Shown piece after piece: positions 7,809-16,798 of a stretch of DNA of 23,261 bases. The position numbers and the translations under genes are program-made. The stretch spans positions 1 to 23,261 of the forward strand of contig CAJTOK010000055.1 of the NCBI GenBank assembly GCA_910577825.1, read 5' to 3'. Every line of letters begins with the position of its first letter. Within the stretch, counting starts at the first letter, position 1. Under the pieces are notes generated by a model. That model had not been told where the DNA came from. It worked only from the letters and a program-made list of their open reading frames with translations, and ran no database searches. Origin of the DNA: an uncultured Lachnospiraceae bacterium. GTDB lineage: Bacteria; Bacillota; Clostridia; Lachnospirales; Lachnospiraceae.

Positions 7809-8714
7809 ATGGAAATCCTTAAAGGAACGGATTTTAAGATAGAAAACAGTGCTGTGTCACTTGGCAAGTTTGATGGCATACATCTCGGGCACAGGCTTTT
7901 ATTAAATGAGATACTTAAACAGAAAGAATTAGTTCCCACAGTATTTACCTTTGATACAAATTACACTGGCGGGGAAATGCCACACGGGAAGTTTGTTTAT
8001 TCCTGGAAAGAAAAACAGATGGTTCTCAGGGATATAGGCATAAAAAGAACAGTTGTATTTCCATTTAATGAAGAAACAAAAAATATGGAACCAGAAGACT
8101 TTATAGAGAATTTTCTTATAGAAAAAATGGACGCAAGGTTTATATGCGTTGGGACAGATTTCTGTTTTGGAAAGGACAGGCGGGGAAATGCCGGGATGCT
8201 TAAAGCATTTGCTGCCAGGTATGGGTATAAGGTTAAAATATTTAATAAAATATCATCAGAAGACGGGATTATAAGCAGTACACTTATAAGAAAGAAAATT
8301 GAAAGCGGTGATATAAAAAGTGCTAATAAAATTCTTGGAAGGACTTATTTTATAGAAGGCACTGTAGTACATGGCAATGCACTTGGACGCAGGCTTGATA
8401 TGCCTACTGCCAATATTTTCCCATGGGAGGGGAAGGTGCTTCTGCCGCCTGGCGTATATGCCACTACACTTGTAATGGACGGCAGGCGTTACCCGTCAGT
8501 AACCAATATTGGCAGGAAACCTACAGTTGGTTCTGACAGGACAGTTGTGGAAACATGTATACTGGATTTTGAAAAAGATATATATGGATGCAGCATATTT
8601 GTTGAATTTCACGAATTTTTACGTCCTGAAAAGAAGTTTCCAGATGTATGGCAGCTTAAAGCACAGATGGAGCGCGATAAAAAGAGGGCAGCAGAGTTAT
8701 TAAGGAATTATTGA
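7809..8714 (+). CDS. ribF: Bifunctional riboflavin kinase / FAD synthetase RibF
   Basis: RibF phosphorylates riboflavin to FMN and adenylylates FMN to FAD. The 301-residue protein has an N-terminal nucleotidyltransferase domain with LGKFDGIHLGH (18-28) and ISSTLIRKKI (about 156-165). The C-terminal riboflavin kinase domain begins around residue 177 and contains RRLDMPTANI and the VEFHEFLRPEKKF segment. It begins 25 bp after truB and follows GGAAGG. Its stop codon lies inside the -35 box of the alaS promoter, marking the end of the operon by promoter handover rather than by a visible terminator. No FMN riboswitch precedes it. Confidence 0.95.
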   Translation: MEILKGTDFKIENSAVSLGKFDGIHLGHRLLLNEILKQKELVPTVFTFDTNYTGGEMPHGKFVYSWKEKQMVLRDIGIKRTVVFPFNEETKNMEPEDFIENFLIEKMDARFICVGTDFCFGKDRRGNAGMLKAFAARYGYKVKIFNKISSEDGIISSTLIRKKIESGDIKSANKILGRTYFIEGTVVHGNALGRRLDMPTANIFPWEGKVLLPPGVYATTLVMDGRRYPSVTNIGRKPTVGSDRTVVETCILDFEKDIYGCSIFVEFHEFLRPEKKFPDVWQLKAQMERDKKRAAELLRNY

Positions 8715-8739
8715 CATAAAATGTTCATTAAACTATAAT
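8711..8739 (+). promoter_or_regulatory. Perfect consensus promoter of alaS
   Basis: TTGACA (8711-8716), a 17-bp spacer and TATAAT (8734-8739) match the sigma-A consensus at all twelve positions and in spacing. The -35 box contains the last bases of ribF, including its TGA. Transcription would start near 8746, leaving about 67 nt before alaS, too short for a T-box. Confidence 0.85.
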
Positions 8740-8812
8740 TGGATATTATAAAATATTACAATTTATGTATGGCTTACGTATATATAAGTTTTGCATAGGA
8801 AAGAGGTAAGGA

Positions 8813-11467
8813 ATGAAAAAGTACGGTGTAAATGAACTTCGTAAAATATATCTTAATTTTTTTGAAAGCAAGGAACATCTTGTAATGAAAAGCTTTTCAC
8901 TTGTACCACATAATGATAACAGCTCATTGCTTATAATGGCGGGAATGGCACCTCTTAAACCATATTTTACAGGACAGGAGATACCGCCAAAGAAACGTGT
9001 GGCAACATGCCAGAAGTGTGTCAGGACAGTTGATATTGAAAATGTAGGAAAGACAGCACGCCATCTTACATTTTTTGAGATGCTTGGCAATTTTTCTTTT
9101 GGTGATTATTTTAAACATGAAGCTATTGCCTGGTCATGGGAATTTCTTACAAAAGTAATTGGATTAGAGCCGGAGCGCCTTTACCCGTCAGTTTATGGTG
9201 AGGACGATGAGGCATTTAATATATGGACTGGTGAAATTGGAGTACCAGCAGAAAGGATTACACGTTTTTACCGTGATGAGAACGGGGAATGTGATAATTT
9301 CTGGGAGCATGGCGCAGGCCCGTGCGGCCCTTGTTCTGAGATTTATTATGACAGGGGGGAAAAGTATGGCTGTGGCAAACCAGACTGCAAAGTGGGCTGT
9401 GACTGTGACAGGTTTATGGAAGTCTGGAATAATGTATTCACGCAGTTTGATGGTGACGGGCATGGCAATTATAAGGAACTTGAAAATAAAAATATTGATA
9501 CAGGAATGGGGCTTGAACGTCTTGCGGTTATAGTACAGGAAGTGGACTCTGTATTTGATATTGACACCATGAAGGCAATACGTGATAAAATCTGTTCACT
9601 TGCAGGGGTTAGTTACCATTCTGATGAGATAAAGGATATTTCAATACGGCTGGTTACAGACCATATACGTTCATCAACATTTATGGTTTCTGACGGGATT
9701 ATGCCATCAAACAATGGCAGGGGGTATGTACTCCGCCGCCTTATAAGGCGTGCAGTACGCCACGGGCGTAAACTTGGCATAAATAATAATTTTATGGCAG
9801 AGCTTGCACAGACTGTTATTAATGAATCAAAAGACGGTTATCCTGAGCTTGATGAAAAAAGGGAATTTATCCTTAATGTGCTTTCACAGGAAGAGGATAA
9901 ATTTGACAAAACAATAGACCAGGGGCTTAATATTCTTAATGAGATGCAGAAGAAAATGGAGGAGTCAGGAAATAAGGAGCTTCCTGGCGCTGATGCGTTT
10001 AAGCTGTATGACACATATGGTTTCCCGCTTGACCTTACAACAGAAATACTGGATGAAAAAGGTTATTCTGTAGATGAAGCAGGTTTTAAGGCAGCAATGG
10101 AAGAGCAGAAAAAGGCAGCACATGATGCGCATAAAACCACTAATTATATGGGTGCAGAGGAAACTGTATACCAGCAGCTTGACACATCACTTGTAACAGA
10201 ATTTACAGGATATGAAAATCTTGTATCAGATTCAGTAATAACAGCTTTAACAACAGAAACAGAAGTTGTACAGGCATTAACAGATGGTGACAAGGGCACA
10301 ATTATTACAAACCAGACACCGTTTTATGCAACAATGGGCGGACAGCAGGCAGATACCGGGCTTATTAAAGCAGGGGACAATGAATTTCTTGTAACAGATG
10401 TGGTAAACCTGCAGGGTGGAAAAACCGGGCATGTGGGCACAGTTACAAAGGGTATGTTTAAAACCGGTGATACTGTAACACTTGAGGTAAACAGTGAAAA
10501 ACGCATGTCCACAGCTAAAAACCACAGTGCAACGCACCTTTTACAGAAAGCACTCCGTATGGTACTTGGCACACATGTTGAACAGGCTGGTTCATATGTA
10601 GATGCAGACAGGCTGCGTTTTGACTTTTCGCATTTCCAGGCAATGACACCGGAGGAAATCCAGAAAACAGAGGATTTAGTAAACAGCCAGATTGCTGCAG
10701 GGCTTGAGGTAAGGACAGATGTAATGGGAATTGAAGAAGCTAAAAAAACTGGGGCTATGGCGCTTTTTGGCGAAAAATATGGCGACAAGGTAAGGGTTGT
10801 ACGCATGGGGGACTTCAGCACAGAACTTTGTGGCGGTACACATGTTCCAAATACAGGTGTTATCTCATATATGAAAATAGTTTCTGAAAGCGGTGTTGCT
10901 GCTGGCGTAAGGCGTATAGAAGCACTTACAGGGGCAGGGCTTGTAAAATACTTTAATAATATTGAAAAAGAACTTTATAACGCTTCAAAAGCTGCTAAAT
11001 CAGAGCCATCACAGCTTTCTAAGAAAATACTGTCAATGCAGGAGGAAATTAAGTCACTCCATAGTGAAAATGAAAAACTTAAAGCAAAGCTTGCGAACGA
11101 AGCAGCAGGGGATGCAGACAGCCAGATACAGGAAATTAATGGAATAAAACTGCTTGCAATGGCAGTTCCTGATGTTGATATTAACGGGCTTAGAAACCTT
11201 GGCGACCAGATGAAGGCAAAAATTGGCGAAGGTGTAGTAGTCCTTGCTTCACATACGGGCGGAAAAGTTTCACTGCTTGCAATGGCAACAGAGCAGGCTA
11301 TGGCAAAAGGGGCACATGCAGGAAACCTTATAAAAGAAATTGCAGCACTTGTAGGCGGTGGCGGCGGCGGACGCCCTAATATGGCACAGGCAGGGGGAAA
11401 GAACCCGGCAGGTATACCAGATGCCATAGCAAAGGCAGCAGAAATTGTAGCAAAACAGACAGCATAA
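8813..11467 (+). CDS. alaS: Alanyl-tRNA synthetase
   Basis: AlaRS charges tRNA-Ala and clears mischarged Ser and Gly. The 884-residue protein is full length. The class II catalytic core at the N-terminus contains FFEMLGNFSFGDYF and RHGRKLG. The editing domain has the zinc ligands HSATH (571-575) and CGGTH (673-677). A helical coiled stretch follows, and the C-terminal C-Ala/DHHA1 domain ends with a Gly-rich GGGGGGRPNMAQAGG loop. The start follows GAAAGAGG. Many Firmicutes control alaS by a T-box; here the short leader excludes one, so expression is probably constitutive from the consensus promoter. Confidence 0.98.
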   Translation: MKKYGVNELRKIYLNFFESKEHLVMKSFSLVPHNDNSSLLIMAGMAPLKPYFTGQEIPPKKRVATCQKCVRTVDIENVGKTARHLTFFEMLGNFSFGDYFKHEAIAWSWEFLTKVIGLEPERLYPSVYGEDDEAFNIWTGEIGVPAERITRFYRDENGECDNFWEHGAGPCGPCSEIYYDRGEKYGCGKPDCKVGCDCDRFMEVWNNVFTQFDGDGHGNYKELENKNIDTGMGLERLAVIVQEVDSVFDIDTMKAIRDKICSLAGVSYHSDEIKDISIRLVTDHIRSSTFMVSDGIMPSNNGRGYVLRRLIRRAVRHGRKLGINNNFMAELAQTVINESKDGYPELDEKREFILNVLSQEEDKFDKTIDQGLNILNEMQKKMEESGNKELPGADAFKLYDTYGFPLDLTTEILDEKGYSVDEAGFKAAMEEQKKAAHDAHKTTNYMGAEETVYQQLDTSLVTEFTGYENLVSDSVITALTTETEVVQALTDGDKGTIITNQTPFYATMGGQQADTGLIKAGDNEFLVTDVVNLQGGKTGHVGTVTKGMFKTGDTVTLEVNSEKRMSTAKNHSATHLLQKALRMVLGTHVEQAGSYVDADRLRFDFSHFQAMTPEEIQKTEDLVNSQIAAGLEVRTDVMGIEEAKKTGAMALFGEKYGDKVRVVRMGDFSTELCGGTHVPNTGVISYMKIVSESGVAAGVRRIEALTGAGLVKYFNNIEKELYNASKAAKSEPSQLSKKILSMQEEIKSLHSENEKLKAKLANEAAGDADSQIQEINGIKLLAMAVPDVDINGLRNLGDQMKAKIGEGVVVLASHTGGKVSLLAMATEQAMAKGAHAGNLIKEIAALVGGGGGGRPNMAQAGGKNPAGIPDAIAKAAEIVAKQTA

Positions 11468-11499
11468 ATATAAATGCTTTAACAAGCTGGGGGATTTTT

Positions 11500-12906
11500 A
11501 TGTTAAGTGGGGATTTGCTTGATAAGGTTAAAAGCGGGGCTAAGCTGCCAGGAAGGGAGCAGTTCCAGCTTGTATTTTTTCTTAGCATTCCTGCAATTAT
11601 GGCACAGGTAACTTCTGTTATTATGCAATATACAGATGCCTCTATGGCTGGAAGCCTTGGGGCAGATGCTTCTGCTTCAATAGGGCTTGTATCAAGTTCT
11701 ACATGGCTTTTCGGCGGTGTATGCGGTGCTGTTTCTTCCGGTTTTTCAATACAGGCAGCACACAGCATTGGCGGCGGAAGGGTTAAAGAAGCAAGAAGCA
11801 TTATGCGCCAGGCAGTTATTACTGCTTTAACGGCCAGCCTGTTTTTAGTTGCGGCAGGTGTTATAACAGGAAAATACCTTCCTGCCTGGCTTGGCGGGGC
11901 TAAAGAAATACAAAATGATGCAAGGCATTATTTTATTATATATGTGCTGTCCCTTCCAGCTGTACAGCTTAACCGCCTTGCGGGAGGGCTTTTGCAGTGC
12001 AGCGGCAATATGAAAGTACCAGGAATGTTAAATATTTTAATGTGTATCTTAGATGTATTATTTAATTTCCTGTTAATTTTCCCGGCAAGGCATATATACA
12101 TAGCAGGGATTAAAATAATGATGCCAGGCGCAGGCCTCGGGGTTGCAGGTGCAGCACTTGGCACAGCATTATCACAGGCTGTTGTGGCAGTATTAATGAT
12201 GGGGTTTTTATGCTTTAAATCAGAAATCTTTAAGATAAAACGCCATGAAAGCTGGAAACCACGTAAGGAATGTGTATCCAGGGCTGTAAAACTCGCTCTT
12301 CCTATCGGATGGGAAAACTTTATGATGTGCGGGGCCATGGTAGTTTCCACAAGGATAGTTGCACCACTCGGTTCTGTAGCGGTTGCTGCAAATTCATTTG
12401 CAATTACTGCAGAAAGCCTTTGTTATATGCCAGGTTATGGAATAGGGGAAGCTGCGGCAACACTGGCAGGGCAGAGCATAGGTGCCGGGCGCAGGGAACT
12501 TGCAAGGAAGTTTGCAAGAATGACTGTATGGTTTGGAATTGCAAGCATGTCAGTAACTGGTGCAGCAATGTTTTTTGCAGCACCAGCAATGATGGCGCTG
12601 CTTACACCAGATAATGCAATACGCCGTCTTGGGGCGCAGGTCTTACGTATAGAAGCCTTTGCAGAGCCTATGTATGGTGCATCTATTGTAGCTGCTGGTG
12701 CATTCCGCGGGGCAGGTGACACACTGGTACCAGGCATGATGAACTTCTTCAGCATATGGTTTGTACGTATTACCCTTGCTATAATATTAACGGGAAGATA
12801 CGGGTTAAAAGGGGCATGGATTGCAATGTGCATAGAATTATGCTTCCGCGGGGCTATTTTTATAGTGCGTCTTTACAGGGAAAAATGGATGCACGGAATA
12901 ACATAA
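11500..12906 (+). CDS. MATE-family multidrug/cation antiporter
   Basis: This is a cytoplasmic-membrane exporter of the MATE family, which uses Na+ or H+ gradients to expel organic cations or metabolites. The 468-residue protein has two MatE halves with about twelve hydrophobic segments. The first half begins with FFLSIPAIMAQVTSVIMQYTDASMAGSLG and the second around KLALPIGWENFMMCGAMVVSTRIVAPLG; a GAFRGAGDT motif lies in the C-terminal half. It begins 33 bp after alaS with a weak GGGGGA site and no visible promoter, so it may be cotranscribed with alaS. A strong hairpin terminator follows. The substrate cannot be told from sequence. Confidence 0.92.
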   Translation: MLSGDLLDKVKSGAKLPGREQFQLVFFLSIPAIMAQVTSVIMQYTDASMAGSLGADASASIGLVSSSTWLFGGVCGAVSSGFSIQAAHSIGGGRVKEARSIMRQAVITALTASLFLVAAGVITGKYLPAWLGGAKEIQNDARHYFIIYVLSLPAVQLNRLAGGLLQCSGNMKVPGMLNILMCILDVLFNFLLIFPARHIYIAGIKIMMPGAGLGVAGAALGTALSQAVVAVLMMGFLCFKSEIFKIKRHESWKPRKECVSRAVKLALPIGWENFMMCGAMVVSTRIVAPLGSVAVAANSFAITAESLCYMPGYGIGEAAATLAGQSIGAGRRELARKFARMTVWFGIASMSVTGAAMFFAAPAMMALLTPDNAIRRLGAQVLRIEAFAEPMYGASIVAAGAFRGAGDTLVPGMMNFFSIWFVRITLAIILTGRYGLKGAWIAMCIELCFRGAIFIVRLYREKWMHGIT

Positions 12907-12938
12907 AAAAGGTATCTGTATTATGCAGGTACCTTTTT
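12906..12938. terminator. Bidirectional intrinsic terminator
   Basis: A 13-bp stem pairs 12906-12918 with 12926-12938, with one G-U pair and a 7-nt loop, flanked by A5-6 on the left and T5 on the right. It therefore ends transcription of the MATE gene on the plus strand and of the converging arylsulfotransferase gene on the minus strand. Confidence 0.85.
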
Positions 12939-12951
12939 ATGCTTTATGGTT

Positions 12952-14997
12952 TTATTGTATCCTTATCCAGTAACCAGTGTTAAATAACCCGGAATTATTA
13001 TTGTCTGCAGCATTTCCAGTTTCATCACTGTTATCATTACCAGGTATAGTATCTCCTCCATTCTCACTGTTATTAGGTGCAATATATTCTATTGCAATCT
13101 GGTATTTTCCTTTATCAATATCTTCTAACGGGATTGAAATAGTATAAATATGTTCTTTAAAAATCTTAGTAAGCTGTGTTGTGTCATCAAAATATTGTAC
13201 AAATACATTATTATCATTATATAAAAATACTTTTTGTACAGTATGGTCTTTACACGATATCTGCAATATATTCCCTGAAAGGGAGAATAAAAGCTTTTTC
13301 TTGAGCATATTGGCAGGCAGTAAATTGTCCGGGTCAAAGTTATCAGGAAGCCCTTCAGCAGCTACAGGGCTGTACAATTTGCCAATGTATAATGGTTCAT
13401 CTTCTTTGGCTGTGGTGCTCTCTATAGCAGAAAGGTCAAAATCCAGGAATTTTGCAACAAAAAAATCGTTATTACATGAAATATCCGTAACACATTCATT
13501 AGTGTTATAATTATAACCAAGGATTTTAGCACGGCTTTTTATTTCTTCGTCCTTTATATTGGCACACATGGCATAGATGCAGTTATTCTGTTCATCAAAC
13601 TCCACATTTGAACGTGTAATTGAAAGCGGTACAGGAATAAACTTGTCCATATGTGCAGACATATTAGTTTCATCAATGGTAAACACCATAAGGTTAGATT
13701 TCTGTACATCATCAAAATATTTGACAGGCCTGCGGTTTGCTGTATGGTTATCAAAAAATGCAATCTGTACTTTACTGCTGCCATTTTCACTAAAACGTTT
13801 AAGGATTTTAACGCCATGCTGCTGGAAGAACCACTTTGTATCCCTGCCAGGTGTTAAAACTTTATCTGCCTGTTTTGTATTTTTATAAAAAACAGGATTG
13901 GCAAGAAGCCATATTATTTCATTATTTTTAAGGCTTATTTTAGCTATTGTGTGTATATTACGGTAAGAAGCTATTACAGCGTCTTCTTCCGGGATATATT
14001 CAAATGAATTGATATGTGCCCAGTCATACCTGGTTACATATGTTTTATCAAAAAGGTGGTTGGCATTTACAGACCTTAAAACGCTGCCGGTATCTTTATC
14101 AAGTTCATCAATAGTATTCTCCATATAGGTATCGTCCATTGAACTTGTCGCAACCAGGAAATTGCCGTCATTCTCTTTGGAAACCGCCCAGTGGTGGAAA
14201 CCTGGTTTATGGTATATATTTCTGTATATGCGCCCTAACAAGTCAATTTCATATGCAATAACTGAATGTGCATTGCCATAATTAGGCCTTCTCATCCTTT
14301 TATCAGGTACAAGTATATGGCCATTAGAAAGCATATGCACACCATATGGATATACAGGCATTGTAAGATACCACCGTATATTCCCGTTATGGTCAAAAGC
14401 ATAGTTTACACTGCTGTACCCCCCTGTAGCCATAAGGAAATGTGATGACCTGTCAGGCTTTGAAACCAGCAGGCTGCCACGGAGTGCTGCACCTATCCTT
14501 GAACACCTTACCCTTATTGTATTACTCTGCAGTTCATTATTATCCTTGTCAAGCAGGTAAAATGTTATAGTATTTATGCAGCCGTCATATAGTCCAAGTA
14601 CAGGGACCTGGTGTTTTGTAGTAAAAGTTTCATCACAGTTAGTATAATCACCAGAGCGTTTACGCCCTTTAATTGTGTATTTTACTTTACAAGGTTCAGT
14701 TGTATTAAAAACCAGAAGCCCGGACAGGGGCGAATATCCAAAAGGATTAGTAATAAACAGGGCATTATGAAATTTGTAATGCCCCTTATTAAGTATATTC
14801 CTTATAACGATGTCTTTTCTTCTGCATATATCAGCAGAAAGCCTTGTCTGTTTTTCAATATTGGATGAATAATTCCTTCCATCAACATATGGTTCATTTA
14901 TTTTTAAAGCTTCATTCTTAAGCCATTCAGTATCCTGTATGTTTACATTATATAATAATTTCCTAAATTTAGCGGTTATACGTTTTTTACCTGCCAT
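12952..14997 (-). CDS. Arylsulfate sulfotransferase (AssT) family protein
   Basis: AssT-family enzymes move a sulfo group from a phenolic sulfate ester to another phenol through a sulfo-histidine, without PAPS. The 681-residue product has an Ig-like N-terminal domain (about 75-165) and a beta-propeller region. Candidate active-site residues are H268/H269 (FHHW), H328 (DWAHINS), R346 (SYRNIHTI) and H394 (FFQQHG). The 18-residue step from H328 to R346 equals that between H356 and R374 of E. coli AssT, making H394 the likely sulfo-accepting His. ATG at 14997 is chosen because CCTCCT (15007-15012, minus-strand AGGAGG) lies nine bases away; an ATG at 15006 would overlap it. There is no signal peptide, unlike periplasmic AssT, and the C-terminal tail is rich in Asn, Asp and Gly. 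Substrate unknown. Confidence 0.85.
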   Translation of the reverse strand: MAGKKRITAKFRKLLYNVNIQDTEWLKNEALKINEPYVDGRNYSSNIEKQTRLSADICRRKDIVIRNILNKGHYKFHNALFITNPFGYSPLSGLLVFNTTEPCKVKYTIKGRKRSGDYTNCDETFTTKHQVPVLGLYDGCINTITFYLLDKDNNELQSNTIRVRCSRIGAALRGSLLVSKPDRSSHFLMATGGYSSVNYAFDHNGNIRWYLTMPVYPYGVHMLSNGHILVPDKRMRRPNYGNAHSVIAYEIDLLGRIYRNIYHKPGFHHWAVSKENDGNFLVATSSMDDTYMENTIDELDKDTGSVLRSVNANHLFDKTYVTRYDWAHINSFEYIPEEDAVIASYRNIHTIAKISLKNNEIIWLLANPVFYKNTKQADKVLTPGRDTKWFFQQHGVKILKRFSENGSSKVQIAFFDNHTANRRPVKYFDDVQKSNLMVFTIDETNMSAHMDKFIPVPLSITRSNVEFDEQNNCIYAMCANIKDEEIKSRAKILGYNYNTNECVTDISCNNDFFVAKFLDFDLSAIESTTAKEDEPLYIGKLYSPVAAEGLPDNFDPDNLLPANMLKKKLLFSLSGNILQISCKDHTVQKVFLYNDNNVFVQYFDDTTQLTKIFKEHIYTISIPLEDIDKGKYQIAIEYIAPNNSENGGDTIPGNDNSDETGNAADNNNSGLFNTGYWIRIQ

Positions 14998-15147
14998 CTG
15001 TGGCATCCTCCTGGTTTATATTAATATTTTCTTCAAGAATGCCACCAGCATTCCCGCCAGAGGCTATACCAGGCGGATTAAAATTTTTATTATAAACCGC
15101 CTCTTGTATTATTTTAAATTGTATCCGGTAATTTATACATTAATGCT

Positions 15148-15175
15148 TAAATATGATAGGATTATTTTTTGTCAA
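15148..15175 (-). promoter_or_regulatory. Possible promoter of the arylsulfotransferase gene
   Basis: On the minus strand TTGACA (15175-15170) is followed after 16 bp by TATTTA (15153-15148). This would give a leader of about 145 nt. A second candidate with TATAAT at 15094-15089 and a weak TTAAAA -35 lies nearer the gene, within the loop and stem of a GGCGG/CCGCC hairpin (15071-15102). Which is used cannot be decided here. Confidence 0.4.
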
Positions 15176-15217
15176 AATTAAGGTTATTTTATGGCATATT
15201 TATGTCCCGGAATAATA

Positions 15218-15246
15218 TTGAACATATATCACGTGTATGGTAATAT
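15218..15246 (+). promoter_or_regulatory. Promoter of the aldo/keto reductase gene
   Basis: TTGAAC (15218-15223), a 17-bp spacer and TAATAT (15241-15246) form a good sigma-A promoter with an extended -10 (TGG directly before the -10). It lies about 56 bp upstream of the chosen start and fires away from the divergent arylsulfotransferase gene. Confidence 0.6.
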
Positions 15247-15301
15247 TAATACTGATGGCAGAAACTTTTATAAATGTAATATTTTAGAATGGAGGTTTTA
15301 T

Positions 15302-16279
15302 ATGGAATACCGCAGTGTCGGAAGGTCAGGCTTAAAAGTAAGTGAAATCGCAGTTGGAAGCTGGATGACGGAGCTTGCGGGAAGTGAAAAAATGCGTACC
15401 GCAGAAGAAACAATAAGGCTTGCATATGATAAAGGCGTTAACTTTTTTGACTGTGCAGATGCCTACAGTGGCGGTGAAGCTGAGAGGTTTCTTGGAAAGG
15501 TTCTTAAAGATTATCCAAGAAGCAGTTATGTTGTGTCCTCAAAGGTATTTTTCCCTACAGGGCGCGGGGCTAATGAATGGGGGCTTTCAAGAAAACATAT
15601 TTTTGAAAATATAGACAGGACTCTTAGTAATATGCAGCTTAACTACATTGATTTATATTACTGCCACAGGTTTGATGTTACTACCCCTATGGAAGAAACT
15701 TTAAGGGCATTAAGTGACCTTGTTGCCCAGGGAAAGATTTTATACTATGGCGTAAGTGAAGAATGGGGCGGCGCAAGGCTTGAAGAAGCACAGAGGATTA
15801 TAAACCAGTACGGGCTTTACCCAATGACTTCATTACAGCCGCAGTATAATATGGCAGACAGGTATATTGAGCATGAAATTATGGGGATTTGCGAGAAATA
15901 TGGCATAGGGATTACACCATTTTCACCACTTGCCCAGGGGCTTTTAACAGGCAAATATAAAAAAGGGCAGCCATATCCTGAAGGGTCAAGGGCAACACAC
16001 CAGGCAGATAAACAGGTTAATAACCTTCTTACAGATGAAAACCTTGATAAAGTTGAAGCTTTAAGCAGAATTGCAGAAGAAATTGGAATTACAATGCCAG
16101 TGCTTGCACTTGCATGGATTTTAAGAAAAGATATTATAAGCAGCGTAATTACTGGTGCAAGCAAGCCTTCACAGCTTGAAGGCAATATTGCAGCAAGCGG
16201 CATAAAACTTTCACAGGATGTAATAAAAGAAATTGACCAGATACTTGGTTTTGTGCCTTTTGAAAGGCATGTAGGATAG
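15302..16279 (+). CDS. Aldo/keto reductase (potassium-channel beta-subunit-like family)
   Basis: This is a cytosolic NADPH-dependent oxidoreductase that reduces aldehydes or ketones. The 325-residue TIM-barrel protein carries the full catalytic tetrad: D50 and Y55 in FDCADAYSGGEAE, K81 in VSSKVF, and H122 in DLYYCHRFD. The C-terminal cofactor region contains ITGASKPSQLEGN. Sequence flavour (MEYRSVGRSGLKVSEIAVGSW) is that of the Kv-beta/YghZ-like group. ATG at 15302 is chosen because it follows ATGGAGG and begins with the conserved family N-terminus; the open frame extends 37 codons further upstream without family similarity and across the promoter. The substrate is not predictable. Confidence 0.93.
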   Translation: MEYRSVGRSGLKVSEIAVGSWMTELAGSEKMRTAEETIRLAYDKGVNFFDCADAYSGGEAERFLGKVLKDYPRSSYVVSSKVFFPTGRGANEWGLSRKHIFENIDRTLSNMQLNYIDLYYCHRFDVTTPMEETLRALSDLVAQGKILYYGVSEEWGGARLEEAQRIINQYGLYPMTSLQPQYNMADRYIEHEIMGICEKYGIGITPFSPLAQGLLTGKYKKGQPYPEGSRATHQADKQVNNLLTDENLDKVEALSRIAEEIGITMPVLALAWILRKDIISSVITGASKPSQLEGNIAASGIKLSQDVIKEIDQILGFVPFERHVG

Positions 16280-16340
16280 TGCATATAAGTGCATAATAAA
16301 TAAAAAATAAGAAATAGTTAATTATAAGGAGGAAAATAAA

Positions 16341-16685
16341 ATGCCATTTATTAATTCAAAAGTAACTGTTAAAATGACAGATGAAAAGAAAGAGAATATA
16401 AAGAAAAAGTTTGGCGAAGCAATTAAATTAATTCCTGGAAAGTCTGAAAACTGGCTTATGGTAGGCTTTGAGGACGGATATGATTTATATTTCCAGGGAA
16501 ATAAAGATGGTGAAAGTGCATTTGTAGAAGTTAAGGTTTTTGGTTCGGCAAACAGCAGTGTATATAATAAAATGACATCCGTAATATGCAGCATCCTTAA
16601 CGAAGAACTGGCTATACCAGAGAACCGCATATATGTAAAGTATGAAGAAGCAGAGAACTGGGGATGGAATGGGAGTAATTTTTAA
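16341..16685 (+). CDS. MIF/phenylpyruvate tautomerase-like protein
   Basis: The 114-residue product begins MPFINSKVTVKM, placing Pro2 at the mature N-terminus as in the tautomerase superfamily. Its overall pattern, including KFGEAIKLIPGKSENWLMVGFED and a C-terminal LAIPENRIYVKYEEAENWGWNGSNF, resembles macrophage migration inhibitory factor. A Lys near residue 29 fits the MIF active site. These enzymes tautomerise keto/enol acids in vitro; their role in bacteria is unclear, though gut bacterial MIF homologues could meet the host. The start follows TAAGGAGG. It lies 61 bp after the reductase gene and is followed by a terminator, so the two may form one transcript. Confidence 0.88.
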   Translation: MPFINSKVTVKMTDEKKENIKKKFGEAIKLIPGKSENWLMVGFEDGYDLYFQGNKDGESAFVEVKVFGSANSSVYNKMTSVICSILNEELAIPENRIYVKYEEAENWGWNGSNF

Positions 16686-16733
16686 ATCCAGCAGCATTTT
16701 AAGTATAGTTCCCAGGCATGTAAAAATAGCTGT

Positions 16734-16776
16734 AAAACTGGCAGTAGCAGAAAAATTGGCCACTGCCAGTTTTTTA
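16734..16776. terminator. Intrinsic terminator after the MIF-like gene
   Basis: AAAACTGGCAGT (16734-16745) pairs perfectly with ACTGCCAGTTTT (16762-16773), with a GC/GC inner pairing and a T-run to 16775. The A-run on the left also lets it act on the minus strand, downstream of the decayed gene that ends at 16799. Confidence 0.85.
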
Positions 16777-16798
16777 TTTCTATATATTGTAAAAACAG

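Noticed and set aside
8740..8812. T-box riboswitch before alaS
   Set aside because: Only about 67 nt of leader after the promoter, with no specifier loop, no TGGNACC-like T-box sequence and no terminator.
13554..13888. ORFs on both strands inside the arylsulfotransferase gene
   Set aside because: All are shadows of the minus-strand 681-codon frame, which carries the conserved catalytic residues.
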